64,000 nt of DNA from Caenispirillum bisanense (lineage in GTDB: Bacteria; Pseudomonadota; Alphaproteobacteria; Rhodospirillales; Rhodospirillaceae), in NCBI RefSeq assembly GCF_039523075.1, contig NZ_BAAAEP010000001.1:186001-250000 (forward strand), read 5' to 3'. The notes beneath the pieces were generated by a model. The model was not told the DNA's origin. It worked only from the letters and a program-made list of their open reading frames with translations, and did no database searches. Numbering within the stretch: the stretch's first letter is position 1; every line of letters begins with the position of its first letter. A program made the translations under genes and the position numbers. Shown piece by piece: positions 52,127-62,037 of this stretch.

Positions 52127-52519
52127 TCACACCCCCGCGATGACGAGAACGATCAGCGACACCACCGCCCAGGCGGCGAAGTGGGCGCCGATGATGTAGC
52201 GGCCGGGCAGGAACTCGTCGCCGCGCATGACCGGCATGGCCTTGGGCGTCAGCTGGAACCAGGTGACGGTGTGGTAGAGCATCAGCACCAGCGCCACCAG
52301 GTGGAAGGTGACGAAGCCGGGGCCGCGCAGGGCGGCGACGAAGGCGTTCCACGCCTCCGGCCCGTCGGCCAGCCGGCCGAGGCCGTAGATCACCACAGCG
52401 GCATAGAGCGCCAGCGCGATGCAGGTCAGCTCGCGGATCATGTAGAGGGCGTAGGACCGCTTGTGCAGCCACCAGTCGTTATGCCACGGGCGGGCGAAGG
52501 GCTTGCGGGGCGTCGCCAT
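52127..52519 (-). CDS. frdC: fumarate reductase subunit C (membrane anchor)
   Basis: 130 residues, E. coli-type FrdC (131 there): the N-terminus RKPFARPWHNDWWLHKRSYALYM with the conserved basic/WW stretch, YMIRELTCIALALY, GPEAWNAFVAAL, LYHTVTWFQLTPKAMPV, then a third helix. LTPKAMPV corresponds to the quinol-site LAPKA region. It starts 2 nt before the end of frdB's stop spacing, consistent with one transcript. Confidence 0.94.
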   Translation of the reverse strand: MATPRKPFARPWHNDWWLHKRSYALYMIRELTCIALALYAAVVIYGLGRLADGPEAWNAFVAALRGPGFVTFHLVALVLMLYHTVTWFQLTPKAMPVMRGDEFLPGRYIIGAHFAAWAVVSLIVLVIAGV

Positions 52520-52520
52520 G

Positions 52521-53273
52521 TCACTTGCCTCCCTTCTTGGGCATCAGCATGCCGAGGAAGAAATCGGTGGTCGCCGCGATCTTGCCCTGCTGGATGGCGG
52601 CGGCGGGGTCCACGTCCTTGGGGCAGACGACGGAACACTGGCCGACGAAGGTGCAGTCCCACACCCCGGCGTGGCTCGCCACCACGTCGCGGCGCTCGGC
52701 GGCCCCCTGGTCGCGGCTGTCCAGGTTGTAGCGGTGGGCCAGCGCCAGGGCGGCCGGGCCGATGAAGTCCTGGTTCAGGGCGTACTGCGGGCAGGCGGAG
52801 TAGCACAGCATGCAGTTGATGCACATGCTGAACTGGCGGTAGCGGGCGAGCTGCGCCGGCTGCTGGCGGTATTCCGTCTCGCCGGCCGCCACCTTGGCAT
52901 CATCCTCGCGCACGATCCACGGCTTCACCGACTGCAGCTTGTCGACGAAGTCGTCCATGTCGACCACCAGGTCGCGCTCGATGGGGAAGGTGGCCAGCGG
53001 CTCCACCCGGATGCGGCTGCCGTAGTCGCGCACGAAGGCCTTGCAGGCCAGCTTGGGCTCGCCGTTCACCTGCATGCCGCACGAGCCGCAGACGGCCATG
53101 TGGCAGCTCCAGCGATAGCTCAGGGTGCCGTCGATGGTGTCCTTGATGTGGTTCAGCGCATCCAGCACCACCCAGTCTTCCTGGCAGGCGACGCGGTAGG
53201 TCTGGAAGGTGGGTTCGGGGTCGGTGTCCGGGCGGTAGCGCAGCACCTCGAATTCGATCATCCGTTCGGTCAT
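52521..53273 (-). CDS. frdB: fumarate reductase iron-sulfur subunit
   Basis: 250 residues. [2Fe-2S] ligands in CHMAVCGSCGMQVNG plus the later Cys in PKLACKAF, [4Fe-4S] in CINCMLCYSACP, and [3Fe-4S] in CTFVGQCSVVCPKDVDP. The C-terminal cluster motif and overall length agree with FrdB more than SdhB. Its ATG overlaps the frdA stop by 4 nt (ATGA), giving translational coupling. Confidence 0.95.
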   Translation of the reverse strand: MTERMIEFEVLRYRPDTDPEPTFQTYRVACQEDWVVLDALNHIKDTIDGTLSYRWSCHMAVCGSCGMQVNGEPKLACKAFVRDYGSRIRVEPLATFPIERDLVVDMDDFVDKLQSVKPWIVREDDAKVAAGETEYRQQPAQLARYRQFSMCINCMLCYSACPQYALNQDFIGPAALALAHRYNLDSRDQGAAERRDVVASHAGVWDCTFVGQCSVVCPKDVDPAAAIQQGKIAATTDFFLGMLMPKKGGK

Positions 53274-55030
53274 TGGGCGGCTCCACCATAGACACGTTCG
53301 GCCGGCTGGGACTTGGTGATGACCACGTCCTTGTACTCGACGCGCGGCGGCGCGCCGCCGTCGCCGCGGATGGCGATGGAATGCTTCAGGTAGGTGACGT
53401 CGTCGCGCTTGGGGTGATCCAGGCGCTGGTGGGCGCCGCGGCTCTCCTTGCGGTCGAGGGCGGCGTGGGCCATGGCCTGCGCCACCTCCAGCATGTTGCC
53501 CAGCTCCAGGGCGTGCAGCAGCTCGGTGTTGAACACCTTGCTCTTGTCGGTGACGTGGACGCGCTTGTAGCGCTCGCGCAGGGCGGCCAGCTTGCCCACG
53601 GTCTCCAGCAGGGTGCTTTCGGTGCGGTAGATGCCGCAGCCGTCCTCCATGGTGGAGGTCATTTCCTTGCGCAGGCCGGCCAGGCTTTCGGTGCCGTGGC
53701 GCTCCTCCAGCAGGCCGGTGACGCGGGCGGCGAGGCTGTCGGCCAGGTGGGCGATGCTGGTTTCCGTCGCGCCGCGGCCGGCCTCGGCGCGCACGTAGCG
53801 GGCGGCGAACTCGCCGGCGCGGCGGCCGAACACCAGCAGCTCCGTCAGCGAGTTGGACCCCAGGCGGTTGGCGCCGTTGATGGACAGGCAGGAGGCCTCG
53901 CCGGCGGTGTAGAGGCCGGGCAGGGCGGTGGCGGTGTCGATGTCGCAGTCGATGCCGCCCATGGTGTAATGGACCACCGGCCGCACCGGCACCGGATCCT
54001 TCACCGGGTCGACGCCGACGTAGTTGGTGGCCAGCATGCGGACGAAGGGCAGGCGCTCGTTGATCTTCTTTTCGCCGAGGTGGCGCATGTCGAGGTAGAC
54101 GACGTCGCCGTATGGCCCCTTGATGGTGCGGCCCTTCTGCTGCTCGTGCCAGAAGGCCTGGCTGAGGCGGTCGCGCGGCCCCAGCTCCATGGCCTTCTTG
54201 CGCGGCCACGGGTCGGCGGGGCCGAGGCCGTAGTCCTGCAGGTAGCGGTAGCCGTCCTTGTTGGTCAGGATGCCGCCCTCGCCGCGGCAGCCTTCCGTCA
54301 GCAGGATGCCGGTGCCGGGCAGGCCGGTCGGGTGGTACTGGACGAACTCCATGTCCTTCAGCGGCACGCCGGCGCGGTAGGCCATGGCCATGCCGTCGCC
54401 GGTCTTGATGGCGCCGTTGGTGGTGAAGGGGAAGACGCGGCCGGCGCCGCCGGTGCAGATGATCACCGCCTTGGCGACGAAGGCCACCATGCGGCCGGTG
54501 CGGATCTCGATGGCCAGCAGGCCGCGCACGCGTCCTTCGTCGACGATCAGGTCGACCGAGAAGAACTCGTCGTACCGCGTCACCTGCGGGTACTTCATGG
54601 AGGTCTGGAACAGGGTGTGCAGCAGGTGGAAGCCGGTCTTGTCCGCCGCGTAGCAGGTGCGTTCCACCTTCATGCCGCCGAACGGGCGCACGGCGATGCG
54701 GCCGTCGGCATCGCGGGAGAACGGGCAGCCCCAGTGCTCCAGCTGGTACATCTCGTGCGGGGCCTGGTTGACGAACAGCTCCACGATGTCCTGGTCGCAC
54801 AGCCAGTCGCCGCCCGAGACGGTATCGAGGAAGTGGTTTTCGAGGCTGTCGTTTTCCTTGATGACGGCGGCGGCGCCGCCTTCGGCCGCCACGGTGTGGC
54901 TGCGCATGGGCAGAACCTTGCTCACCAGCGCGACGTCGAGGCCCGGATCGCTCTCGGCGACGGCAATGGCGGCACGCAGGCCGGCCCCGCCGGCGCCGAT
55001 GATGGCGACGTCGGTCTTGATCACGTCCAT
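53270..55030 (-). CDS. frdA: fumarate reductase flavoprotein subunit
   Basis: 586-residue flavoprotein. VAIIGAGGAGLRAAIAVAE starts the FAD fold, and His45 in MRSHTVAAEGGAAAV is the covalent FAD ligand. QYHPTGLPGTGILLTEGCRGEGGIL surrounds the active site, including the substrate arginine region, and HYTMGGIDCDIDTATALPGLYTAGE follows. Succinate dehydrogenase SdhA is homologous, but the gene order A-B-C-D and the Frd-type anchors mark this as quinol:fumarate reductase. AGGTGAG precedes the ATG. Confidence 0.95.
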   Translation of the reverse strand: MDVIKTDVAIIGAGGAGLRAAIAVAESDPGLDVALVSKVLPMRSHTVAAEGGAAAVIKENDSLENHFLDTVSGGDWLCDQDIVELFVNQAPHEMYQLEHWGCPFSRDADGRIAVRPFGGMKVERTCYAADKTGFHLLHTLFQTSMKYPQVTRYDEFFSVDLIVDEGRVRGLLAIEIRTGRMVAFVAKAVIICTGGAGRVFPFTTNGAIKTGDGMAMAYRAGVPLKDMEFVQYHPTGLPGTGILLTEGCRGEGGILTNKDGYRYLQDYGLGPADPWPRKKAMELGPRDRLSQAFWHEQQKGRTIKGPYGDVVYLDMRHLGEKKINERLPFVRMLATNYVGVDPVKDPVPVRPVVHYTMGGIDCDIDTATALPGLYTAGEASCLSINGANRLGSNSLTELLVFGRRAGEFAARYVRAEAGRGATETSIAHLADSLAARVTGLLEERHGTESLAGLRKEMTSTMEDGCGIYRTESTLLETVGKLAALRERYKRVHVTDKSKVFNTELLHALELGNMLEVAQAMAHAALDRKESRGAHQRLDHPKRDDVTYLKHSIAIRGDGGAPPRVEYKDVVITKSQPAERVYGGAAQ

Positions 55031-55441
55031 GCACTCACCTCCGTTGGCATGCCTCGATCAGGGCAACCACCTTAGCAAAATGATGATCCGCTTGAACGCT
55101 TTCTCGCCCCTCGCAGGTCTGCATCACACAAATTTCATGGGTATTGGAAGCGACGGCGAGGGCGCTCCGCCGCCCCGCCGGGGGCTGCGCAACAGGGTGG
55201 CGGAGGGGGATCCCACCCGGAGGTGTGGGGCGTAGGCCCATACTGCCGGTGCGACCGGCCCCGGCGGGTGGGGAAGGGCGGCATCCGGCCGGCGGACGGG
55301 GCGCGCCCGGCGCCGGAGGGAGCCGCGGCGACCGTCGCCGAAGGGGCGGGGGCGGTGTCGGGTGGCGGTCGGGCAGGAGAGGGAGCGCGCCGGCCCGACT
55401 CGCCCCCAGAGGGGCGGGTCGCGGCGGCGGCTGCGGGCGCC
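55031..55441 (-). other. intergenic region rquA-frdA
   Basis: 411 nt without a gene. The half next to rquA is GC-rich with no ORF worth calling; the half next to frdA is AT-richer. A weak FNR-like site, TTCAA-N4-ATCAT on the minus strand (55096-55083), lies 53 nt before frdA and matches 7 of the 10 consensus positions. The gap leaves room for a separate frd promoter. Confidence 0.4.
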
Positions 55442-56287
55442 TCAGGGGGCGCCGGTGGAGCGGCGGCGGGCGATCACCACCTGATAGAGGCCGCCGAACA
55501 GGGTGCGCTTGTCCCAGGTCCAGTCGTCGGCGGCGTCGGCGTAATCGCGCACCTCGCGCGTCCACAGGGCGCGGGCGAAGGGCTCCAGGCGGTTGAACAC
55601 CACCGCCATGATCGGCTTCAGCGGATGCCAGCCGGCCGGGCGGTGATAGTCGACGAAGATCACCGGCCCGTCGTCGTGCACCGCCGCCAGCATGTTGTTG
55701 ACGATGGCGCGCTTGTAGTCCTCCGGCACCTCGTGCAGCAGGAAGAAGCAGGTGACGGCGTCGTAGGGTCCCTTGCCGGGCACGGCGGCATCCTCGCGCC
55801 GCACGCTGGCATGGCGCACCCCCGCCAGCTTGCGGCGGGTGAGGGCGACCTGGATCGGGGCGATGTCGCAGACGTCCAGCTGCCCGTCGGGCCCCACCGC
55901 ATCGGCCAGGCGCAGGGAGAAGTCGCCGTAGACGCAGGCCGGCTGGAGCACCCGCCACCCCGGCTGCATCTCCGCCGCCACGGTGCGGATCAGCCGGCGG
56001 GCGTTGCCCCACAGAATCGCCGACACCACCCACGGCTTGTCGAAGAAGCGGGTGCCGAAGCGGCTGAGGTAGGCCCAGGTATAGGTGTCGCGCAGGTAAT
56101 CCGGCACCCCGCCGGCCTCCGCCGGTGCCGCCCCGGTCCGGCCGTCGCCGCGACCGGCGGCGGCAGTGGCGCTGGCCGCGGCGGCGGGGGAGAGCGGGTA
56201 GGGGCGGGAGGTGCCGAGGGGCTGGCGGGTATCGGCGACGCCGGCGTAGGGGTCGGTCAAGGCGACGGTCTCTCTCTGCCTGTCCAT
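55442..56287 (-). CDS. rquA: rhodoquinone biosynthesis protein RquA
   Basis: 281 residues from ATG 56287 (AAAGG eight nt before it; a GTG overlapping the upstream stop is possible). After a variable N-terminus of about 60 residues, the RquA core is clear: PDYLRDTYTWAYLSRFGTRF, VSAILWGNARRLI, LQPACVYGDFSLRLAD (the altered SAM motif I, VYGD instead of GGTGD), FFLLHEVPEDYKRAI and VDYHRPAGWHPLKPI. RquA is methyltransferase-like but installs the amino group that turns ubiquinone into rhodoquinone, the low-potential quinone used for fumarate reduction. The frd operon lies just downstream in the same direction. Confidence 0.9.
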   Translation of the reverse strand: MDRQRETVALTDPYAGVADTRQPLGTSRPYPLSPAAAASATAAAGRGDGRTGAAPAEAGGVPDYLRDTYTWAYLSRFGTRFFDKPWVVSAILWGNARRLIRTVAAEMQPGWRVLQPACVYGDFSLRLADAVGPDGQLDVCDIAPIQVALTRRKLAGVRHASVRREDAAVPGKGPYDAVTCFFLLHEVPEDYKRAIVNNMLAAVHDDGPVIFVDYHRPAGWHPLKPIMAVVFNRLEPFARALWTREVRDYADAADDWTWDKRTLFGGLYQVVIARRRSTGAP

Positions 56288-56289
56288 GC

Positions 56290-56787
56290 TCACGGCCTTT
56301 CGCCGTGGGCGGCTGCGGTGGCGGCCAGGGCGGCCGCCATGGCTGCCGCCTCGGGCGGCCCGTAGACGTGGCGGGCGCGTTCCTCGAAGGCATGCACCAG
56401 CCGCTCCGGGCTGTCGCCGGCCATGATCTGGCTGACGGCGCGCAGGGCGCGCGAGCGCAGCTCGAAGTCGACGGTCAGCTCAATATGGCACGCTCCCTCC
56501 GCCACCGGCATGAAACTCCAGAGAATCTGCAGGTGGTCGAAGGGCCCTTTGACGGCCGTCACGGTGATGCGTTGCGGCCGGTGCAGGTGGGTTTCGGTGA
56601 TGAACTCCTCCCGCAGCGGGCCGAAGCGGATGATCTGGTCGGTCTGGTAGCCGTCCGGCAGCCGGCGGACGATGCGCGCCGCCGCCCAGTTGGGCACGAA
56701 CTGCGGGTAGTGCTCCACATCGGCCACCAGGTCGAACAGCCGGTCGGGCGGGTAGGGGATGGTGCGGTTGACGGTGCGGGCTGGCAT
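56290..56787 (-). CDS. COQ10/RatA-like START-domain protein
   Basis: 165 residues from ATG 56787 (the longer frame upstream is non-coding in character). The Polyketide_cyc/START fold reads MPARTVNRTIPYPPDRLFDLVADVEHYPQFVPNW at the start (split here only by function, with the hallmark being YPPDRLFDLVADVEHYPQF), then GPFDHLQILWSFMP and CHIELTVDFELRSRALRA. COQ10 proteins bind the ubiquinone isoprenoid tail and help quinone delivery. Its stop lies 3 nt before the rquA ATG, so the pair is coupled; a quinone-handling role next to RquA makes sense. RatA ribosome-toxin activity of E. coli homologues is the other possibility. Confidence 0.87.
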   Translation of the reverse strand: MPARTVNRTIPYPPDRLFDLVADVEHYPQFVPNWAAARIVRRLPDGYQTDQIIRFGPLREEFITETHLHRPQRITVTAVKGPFDHLQILWSFMPVAEGACHIELTVDFELRSRALRAVSQIMAGDSPERLVHAFEERARHVYGPPEAAAMAAALAATAAAHGERP

Positions 56788-57319
56788 CGGAACAGGGGCC
56801 TCTCGGTCCGCTGGTTTCAGGGGGGACAGCCGCAGGGGCGACCCGCTGTGCTCGACGCGACGGGCCGCCGCAGCGGCTGCCCATGCGCACTTCCGAAAGG
56901 AGTACGCGGAGGCGTCGAAACGGGTTGATTTCGGCAGTGCAGAAAGTTGGTTGTCAACGGGCTTGTTCTCTTGACTTGAGTCAGGGCCGCGGATTAGATC
57001 ACCGCATTCCGCGGGGGGTCCACCCGGTCGGGTGGTACTGGACACCGGCTGCCGACGCCCTATATGGGGGCCGGCGGGCGGGGACCGCGGCCGGTCTGAA
57101 CAAGGCACGGAGGCGTTACGCGGTCAGCCCAAGCGCGGCGTTCCCGATTTCGACCCAGGTCGTCCTGACCGGGGTACATCCATCGGACAATCTCCGTCAC
57201 GATCGACGCCCTACCCGCCTTTCCGGCTGGCGTCGCAAAGGACCGGATCCTATCACGCCGCGACAAAGCCCGCCGGGTACTCAGCCGCCGACAGAGTTGG
57301 GAGCGCAGGAGCGAACGCC
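56788..57319. other. divergent regulatory region between the rquA cluster and the nuo operon
   Basis: 532 nt without a gene I can support. It holds a good rightward promoter at 56971-56999 and then some 320 nt of untranslated leader before nuoA, in which several short GC hairpins are possible. No strong operator palindrome was found. Confidence 0.5.
56971..56999 (+). promoter_or_regulatory. sigma-70-like promoter of the nuo operon
   Basis: TTGACT at 56971-56976, 17-nt spacer, TTAGAT at 56994-56999. It is the best -35/-10 pair in the gap and points at nuoA. Confidence 0.55.
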
Positions 57320-57685
57320 ATGGAGGATCTGCTCCGGGAATATCTGCCGATCCTGATTTTCATCGGGATCGCTATCGTCATTTCGGCGGTCGCCGTCGGC
57401 GCGTCCTATGTGGTCGCCCGCCAGCGTCCCGACGTCGAGAAGGACTCGGCCTACGAGTGCGGCTTCGAGGCCTTCGAGGACGCGCGCAACCGGTTCGAGG
57501 TCCGCTACTACCTGGTGGCGATCCTGTTCATCATCTTCGACCTGGAAATCGCCTTCCTGTTCCCCTGGGCCGTCACCCTCGGGGCGGTGGGCGAGTTTGC
57601 CTTCTGGTCGATGATGGTGTTCCTCGGCGTGCTGACCATCGGCTTTATCTATGAGTGGCGTAAGGGAGCCCTGGAATGGGAGTGA
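57320..57685 (+). CDS. nuoA: NADH:quinone oxidoreductase subunit A
   Basis: 121-residue, three-helix membrane subunit of complex I. YECGFEAFEDARNRFEVRYY is the conserved loop at the quinone-site entrance, and LFIIFDLEIAFLFPWAV the second helix with its conserved Asp and Glu. ATG 57320 has AGGAG upstream. The stop overlaps nuoB by 10 nt. Confidence 0.97.
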   Translation: MEDLLREYLPILIFIGIAIVISAVAVGASYVVARQRPDVEKDSAYECGFEAFEDARNRFEVRYYLVAILFIIFDLEIAFLFPWAVTLGAVGEFAFWSMMVFLGVLTIGFIYEWRKGALEWE

Positions 57686-58242
57686 GCAACCACAGCGGCC
57701 CCGGTTTCTCCGGCCCCGCCGGCGTCGGCATTCCTCCCGGCGCCGATCAGGATGCCCTGATCAAGGGTGTGCAGCAGGAGTTGACCGAGAAGGGCTTCAT
57801 CCTCTCCAGCGTCGATTCGCTGGTCAACTGGGCCCGCACGGGCAGCCTGTGGCCGATGACCTTCGGCCTGGCCTGCTGCGCGGTCGAGATGATCCACGCC
57901 TACATGCCGCGCTATGACCTGGACCGTTTCGGCGTCGTGCCGCGGCCGAGCCCGCGCCAGTCGGACGTGATGATCGTGGCCGGCACGCTGTGCAACAAGA
58001 TGGCCCCCGCCCTGCGCAAGGTCTACGACCAGATGGCCGAGCCGCGCTGGGTGATCTCCATGGGCAGCTGCGCCAACGGCGGCGGCTACTATCACTACAG
58101 CTACTCCGTGGTGCGCGGCTGCGACCGCATCGTGCCCGTCGACGTCTACGTGCCCGGCTGTCCGCCGACCGCCGAGGCGCTCGTCTACGGCATCCTGCAG
58201 TTGCAGAAGAAGATCCAGCGCACCGGCTCGCTGCTGCGCTAA
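57676..58242 (+). CDS. nuoB: NADH:quinone oxidoreductase subunit B
   Basis: 188-residue peripheral subunit carrying the N2 [4Fe-4S] cluster: tandem cysteines in FGLACCAVEM, then SMGSCANGGGYYHYSYSVVRG and VPGCPPTAEAL. N2 hands electrons to the quinone. The N-terminal 35 residues are a variable Gly/Pro extension. Confidence 0.98.
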   Translation: MGVSNHSGPGFSGPAGVGIPPGADQDALIKGVQQELTEKGFILSSVDSLVNWARTGSLWPMTFGLACCAVEMIHAYMPRYDLDRFGVVPRPSPRQSDVMIVAGTLCNKMAPALRKVYDQMAEPRWVISMGSCANGGGYYHYSYSVVRGCDRIVPVDVYVPGCPPTAEALVYGILQLQKKIQRTGSLLR

Positions 58243-58265
58243 AAAGGCTGAGGACCGGCGAGGAC

Positions 58266-58928
58266 ATGATCCAGACGGACGAACAGATCCAGGCGCTGCG
58301 GGACCTCGGCGAATATGTCGCCGCGCAGTTCCCGCAGGACGTCGTGACCACCGAAGTGCAGAAGGGCGAGCTGATCGTCTCCGTGCTGCGCAGCGCCATC
58401 GTGAAGGTGCTGAGCTTCCTGCGCGACGACAGCAACTGCATGTTCAAGCAGCTGGTCGCCATCTGCGGCGTCGACTACCCCGAGCGCGAGGAGCGCTTCG
58501 AGGTGGTCTACGCCCTGCTGAGCATGAAGCACAACCAGCGCATCCGCGTGAAGGTCACGACCGACGAGGCGACCGCCGTTCCGACGGTGGTGCCGGTGTT
58601 CTCGACCGCCGGCTGGTTCGAGCGCGAGGTGTGGGACATGTACGGCGTGATCTTTGCCGAAAACCCCGACCTGCGCCGCATCCTCACCGACTACGGCTTC
58701 GAGGGGCACCCGCTGCGCAAGGACTTCCCGCTGACCGGCTATGTCGAGCTGCGCTACGACGACGAGCAGAAGCGGGTGGTCTACGAGCCGGTGAAGCTGG
58801 TGCAGGACTTCCGCTCGTGGGACTTCCTGTCGCCGTGGGAAGGCATGACCCACCCCTACGGTCTGCCGGGCGACGAGAAGGCGACCCAGCCGAACCAGGT
58901 GCAGCTGGGCGAGAAGGGGAAGAGCTGA
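58266..58928 (+). CDS. nuoC: NADH:quinone oxidoreductase subunit C
   Basis: 220 residues from ATG 58266. ERFEVVYALLSMKHNQRIRVK and the C-terminal signature WFEREVWDMYGVIFAENPDLRRIL with GHPLRKDFPLTGY are diagnostic. It is a separate nuoC, not the nuoCD fusion of enterobacteria. Confidence 0.97.
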   Translation: MIQTDEQIQALRDLGEYVAAQFPQDVVTTEVQKGELIVSVLRSAIVKVLSFLRDDSNCMFKQLVAICGVDYPEREERFEVVYALLSMKHNQRIRVKVTTDEATAVPTVVPVFSTAGWFEREVWDMYGVIFAENPDLRRILTDYGFEGHPLRKDFPLTGYVELRYDDEQKRVVYEPVKLVQDFRSWDFLSPWEGMTHPYGLPGDEKATQPNQVQLGEKGKS

Positions 58929-58929
58929 A

Positions 58930-60108
58930 ATGGCCGAAGCCGAGATCAAGAACCTCAACATCAACTTCGGTCCGCAGCACCCGGCGGCGCACGGCGTGCT
59001 GCGCCTGGTGCTTGAGCTGTCGGGCGAGCTGGTGGAGCGCGCCGATCCGCACGTCGGCCTGCTGCACCGCGGCACCGAGAAGCTGATCGAGTACAAGACC
59101 TACCTGCAGGCCGGCCCCTACTTCGACCGCCTGGACTATTGCTCGCCGCTGAACATGGAGCACTCCTGGGTGCTCGCGGTCGAGAAGCTGCTGGGCGTCG
59201 AGGTGCCGGAGCGGGCGAAGTTCATCCGCACGCTCTATGCGGAACTGACCCGCATCGGCAACCACATCCTCAACGTCACGTCCTACGCCATGGACGTCGG
59301 CGCCATGACCCCCATGCTGTGGGGCTTCGAGCAGCGCGAAAAGATCATGGAGTTCTACGACGCCGCCTCCGGCGCTCGTATGCACGCCAACTACTTCCGC
59401 CCCGGTGGTGTCGCCCTCGACCTGCCGGCCGGCCTGGAAGACGAGATCCGCCGCTGGGTGCCTGAATTCCGCGACTACATCCGTGACATGGAAACCATGA
59501 TCACGGGCAACCGCATCTTCAAGCAGCGCACCGTCGACATCGGCGTGGTGACGCAGGCCCAGGCGCTGGACTGGGGCTTCACCGGTCCGAACCTGCGCGC
59601 CTGCGGCATCGCCTGGGACCTGCGCAAGGCGCAGCCCTACGACGCCTACGACATGATCGACTTCGACATTCCGGTGGGCAAGGTCGGCGACTGCTACGAC
59701 CGCTATCTGGTCCGTGTCGAGGAAATGCGCCAGTCGCTCAACATCATCGAGCAGTGCCTGGACAAGATGAAGCCGGGCCCGGTGCGGGTGCAGAGCAACA
59801 AGGTCACTCCGCCGAAGCGGCCGGAAATGAAGAAGTCGATGGAATCGCTGATCCATCACTTCAAACTGTTCACCGAGGGCTTCCACGTGCCGCCGGGCGA
59901 GACCTACTTCGCCACCGAGGCGCCGAAGGGCGAGTTCGCGGTGTATCTGGTGGCCGACGGCACCAACCGTCCGTACCGCTGCTACATCCGGTCCCCCGGA
60001 TTCGTCCACCTGCAGGCCATGGACATGATGGCCAAGGGACACATGCTGGCCGACATCCCCGCGATCATCGGCTCCATTGACGTCGTGTTCGGTGAGATCG
60101 ATCGATGA
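58930..60108 (+). CDS. nuoD: NADH:quinone oxidoreductase subunit D
   Basis: 392 residues. FGPQHPAAHGVLRLVLELSGE at the N-terminus forms the quinone-pocket loop, followed by HVGLLHRGTEKLIE, the helical core, and the C-terminal FDIVFGEIDR-type ending DVVFGEIDR. Homologous to the large subunit of [NiFe] hydrogenases without the metal cysteines. It overlaps nuoE by 4 nt. Confidence 0.98.
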   Translation: MAEAEIKNLNINFGPQHPAAHGVLRLVLELSGELVERADPHVGLLHRGTEKLIEYKTYLQAGPYFDRLDYCSPLNMEHSWVLAVEKLLGVEVPERAKFIRTLYAELTRIGNHILNVTSYAMDVGAMTPMLWGFEQREKIMEFYDAASGARMHANYFRPGGVALDLPAGLEDEIRRWVPEFRDYIRDMETMITGNRIFKQRTVDIGVVTQAQALDWGFTGPNLRACGIAWDLRKAQPYDAYDMIDFDIPVGKVGDCYDRYLVRVEEMRQSLNIIEQCLDKMKPGPVRVQSNKVTPPKRPEMKKSMESLIHHFKLFTEGFHVPPGETYFATEAPKGEFAVYLVADGTNRPYRCYIRSPGFVHLQAMDMMAKGHMLADIPAIIGSIDVVFGEIDR

Positions 60109-60727
60109 GTGCAGCTGCCAACCAGGACTTCGAACAGCCGGCGACCTTCGCCTTCACCGACGAGTACATGGCGAAGGCCCAGGCCATCATCGCCAAGTAC
60201 CCGCAGGGCCGGCAGCGTTCCGCCACCATGCCGCTGCTCGACCTCGCGCAGCGCCAGGAAGGCTGGGTGAGCAAGGCGGCGATGGATGCCATCGCCGAAA
60301 TGCTGTCGCTGCCGCCGATCCGCGTGTACGAAGTGGCCACCTTCTACACCATGTACAAGCTGGCCCCGGTCGGTAAGCACCACATCGAGGTGTGCACCAA
60401 CGTCGCCTGCATGCTGCGCGGCTCCGACGCCATCGTGTCGGCCTGCAGCGAGCATCTGGGCATCGGCGTCGGCGAGACCACCAAGGACGGCCAGTTCTCG
60501 CTGGCCGAGGCCGAGTGCCTGGGCGCCTGCGTCAATGCGCCGATGATCCAGATCGGCGATCACTATTACGAAGACCTCGACAAGGACAGCATGAAGGCGA
60601 TCATCGACGCGCTGAAGCGCGGCGAGACGCCGAAGCCCGGTCCCCAGAACGGGCGGCATGCCTCCGAGCCGGCCGGTGGTCCGACCACTCTGACCACCAT
60701 CGGCTCCAAGCCCGTGGGAGAAGGCTG

Positions 60728-60728
<1 letters not shown>
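60105..60728 (+). CDS. nuoE: NADH:quinone oxidoreductase subunit E
   Basis: 207-residue thioredoxin-fold subunit with the N1a [2Fe-2S] cluster; ligands in CTNVACMLRG and ECLGACVNAP. The last 40 residues, rich in Gly, Pro and Thr, are a variable tail. ATG overlaps the nuoD stop and the TGA overlaps the nuoF ATG. Confidence 0.97.
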
Positions 60729-62017
<1,289 letters not shown>

Positions 62018-62037
62018 ACGAGGGGACGTGAGCTTCC

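Noticed and set aside
51773..55030. Succinate dehydrogenase (sdh) instead of fumarate reductase
   Set aside because: Gene order A-B-C-D and the FrdC/FrdD-specific anchor sequences, without SdhC/SdhD heme-ligand histidine motifs, favour fumarate reductase.
55083..55096. FNR box upstream of frdA
   Set aside because: Only 7 of 10 consensus positions match; too weak to list as a site, though its position would be suitable.
55442..56287. Ordinary UbiE/COQ5-type methyltransferase
   Set aside because: The SAM motif reads ACVYGD and is flanked by RquA-specific segments (DYLRDTYTWAYL, FFLLHEVPED, VDYHRP), not the UbiE GGTGD motif.
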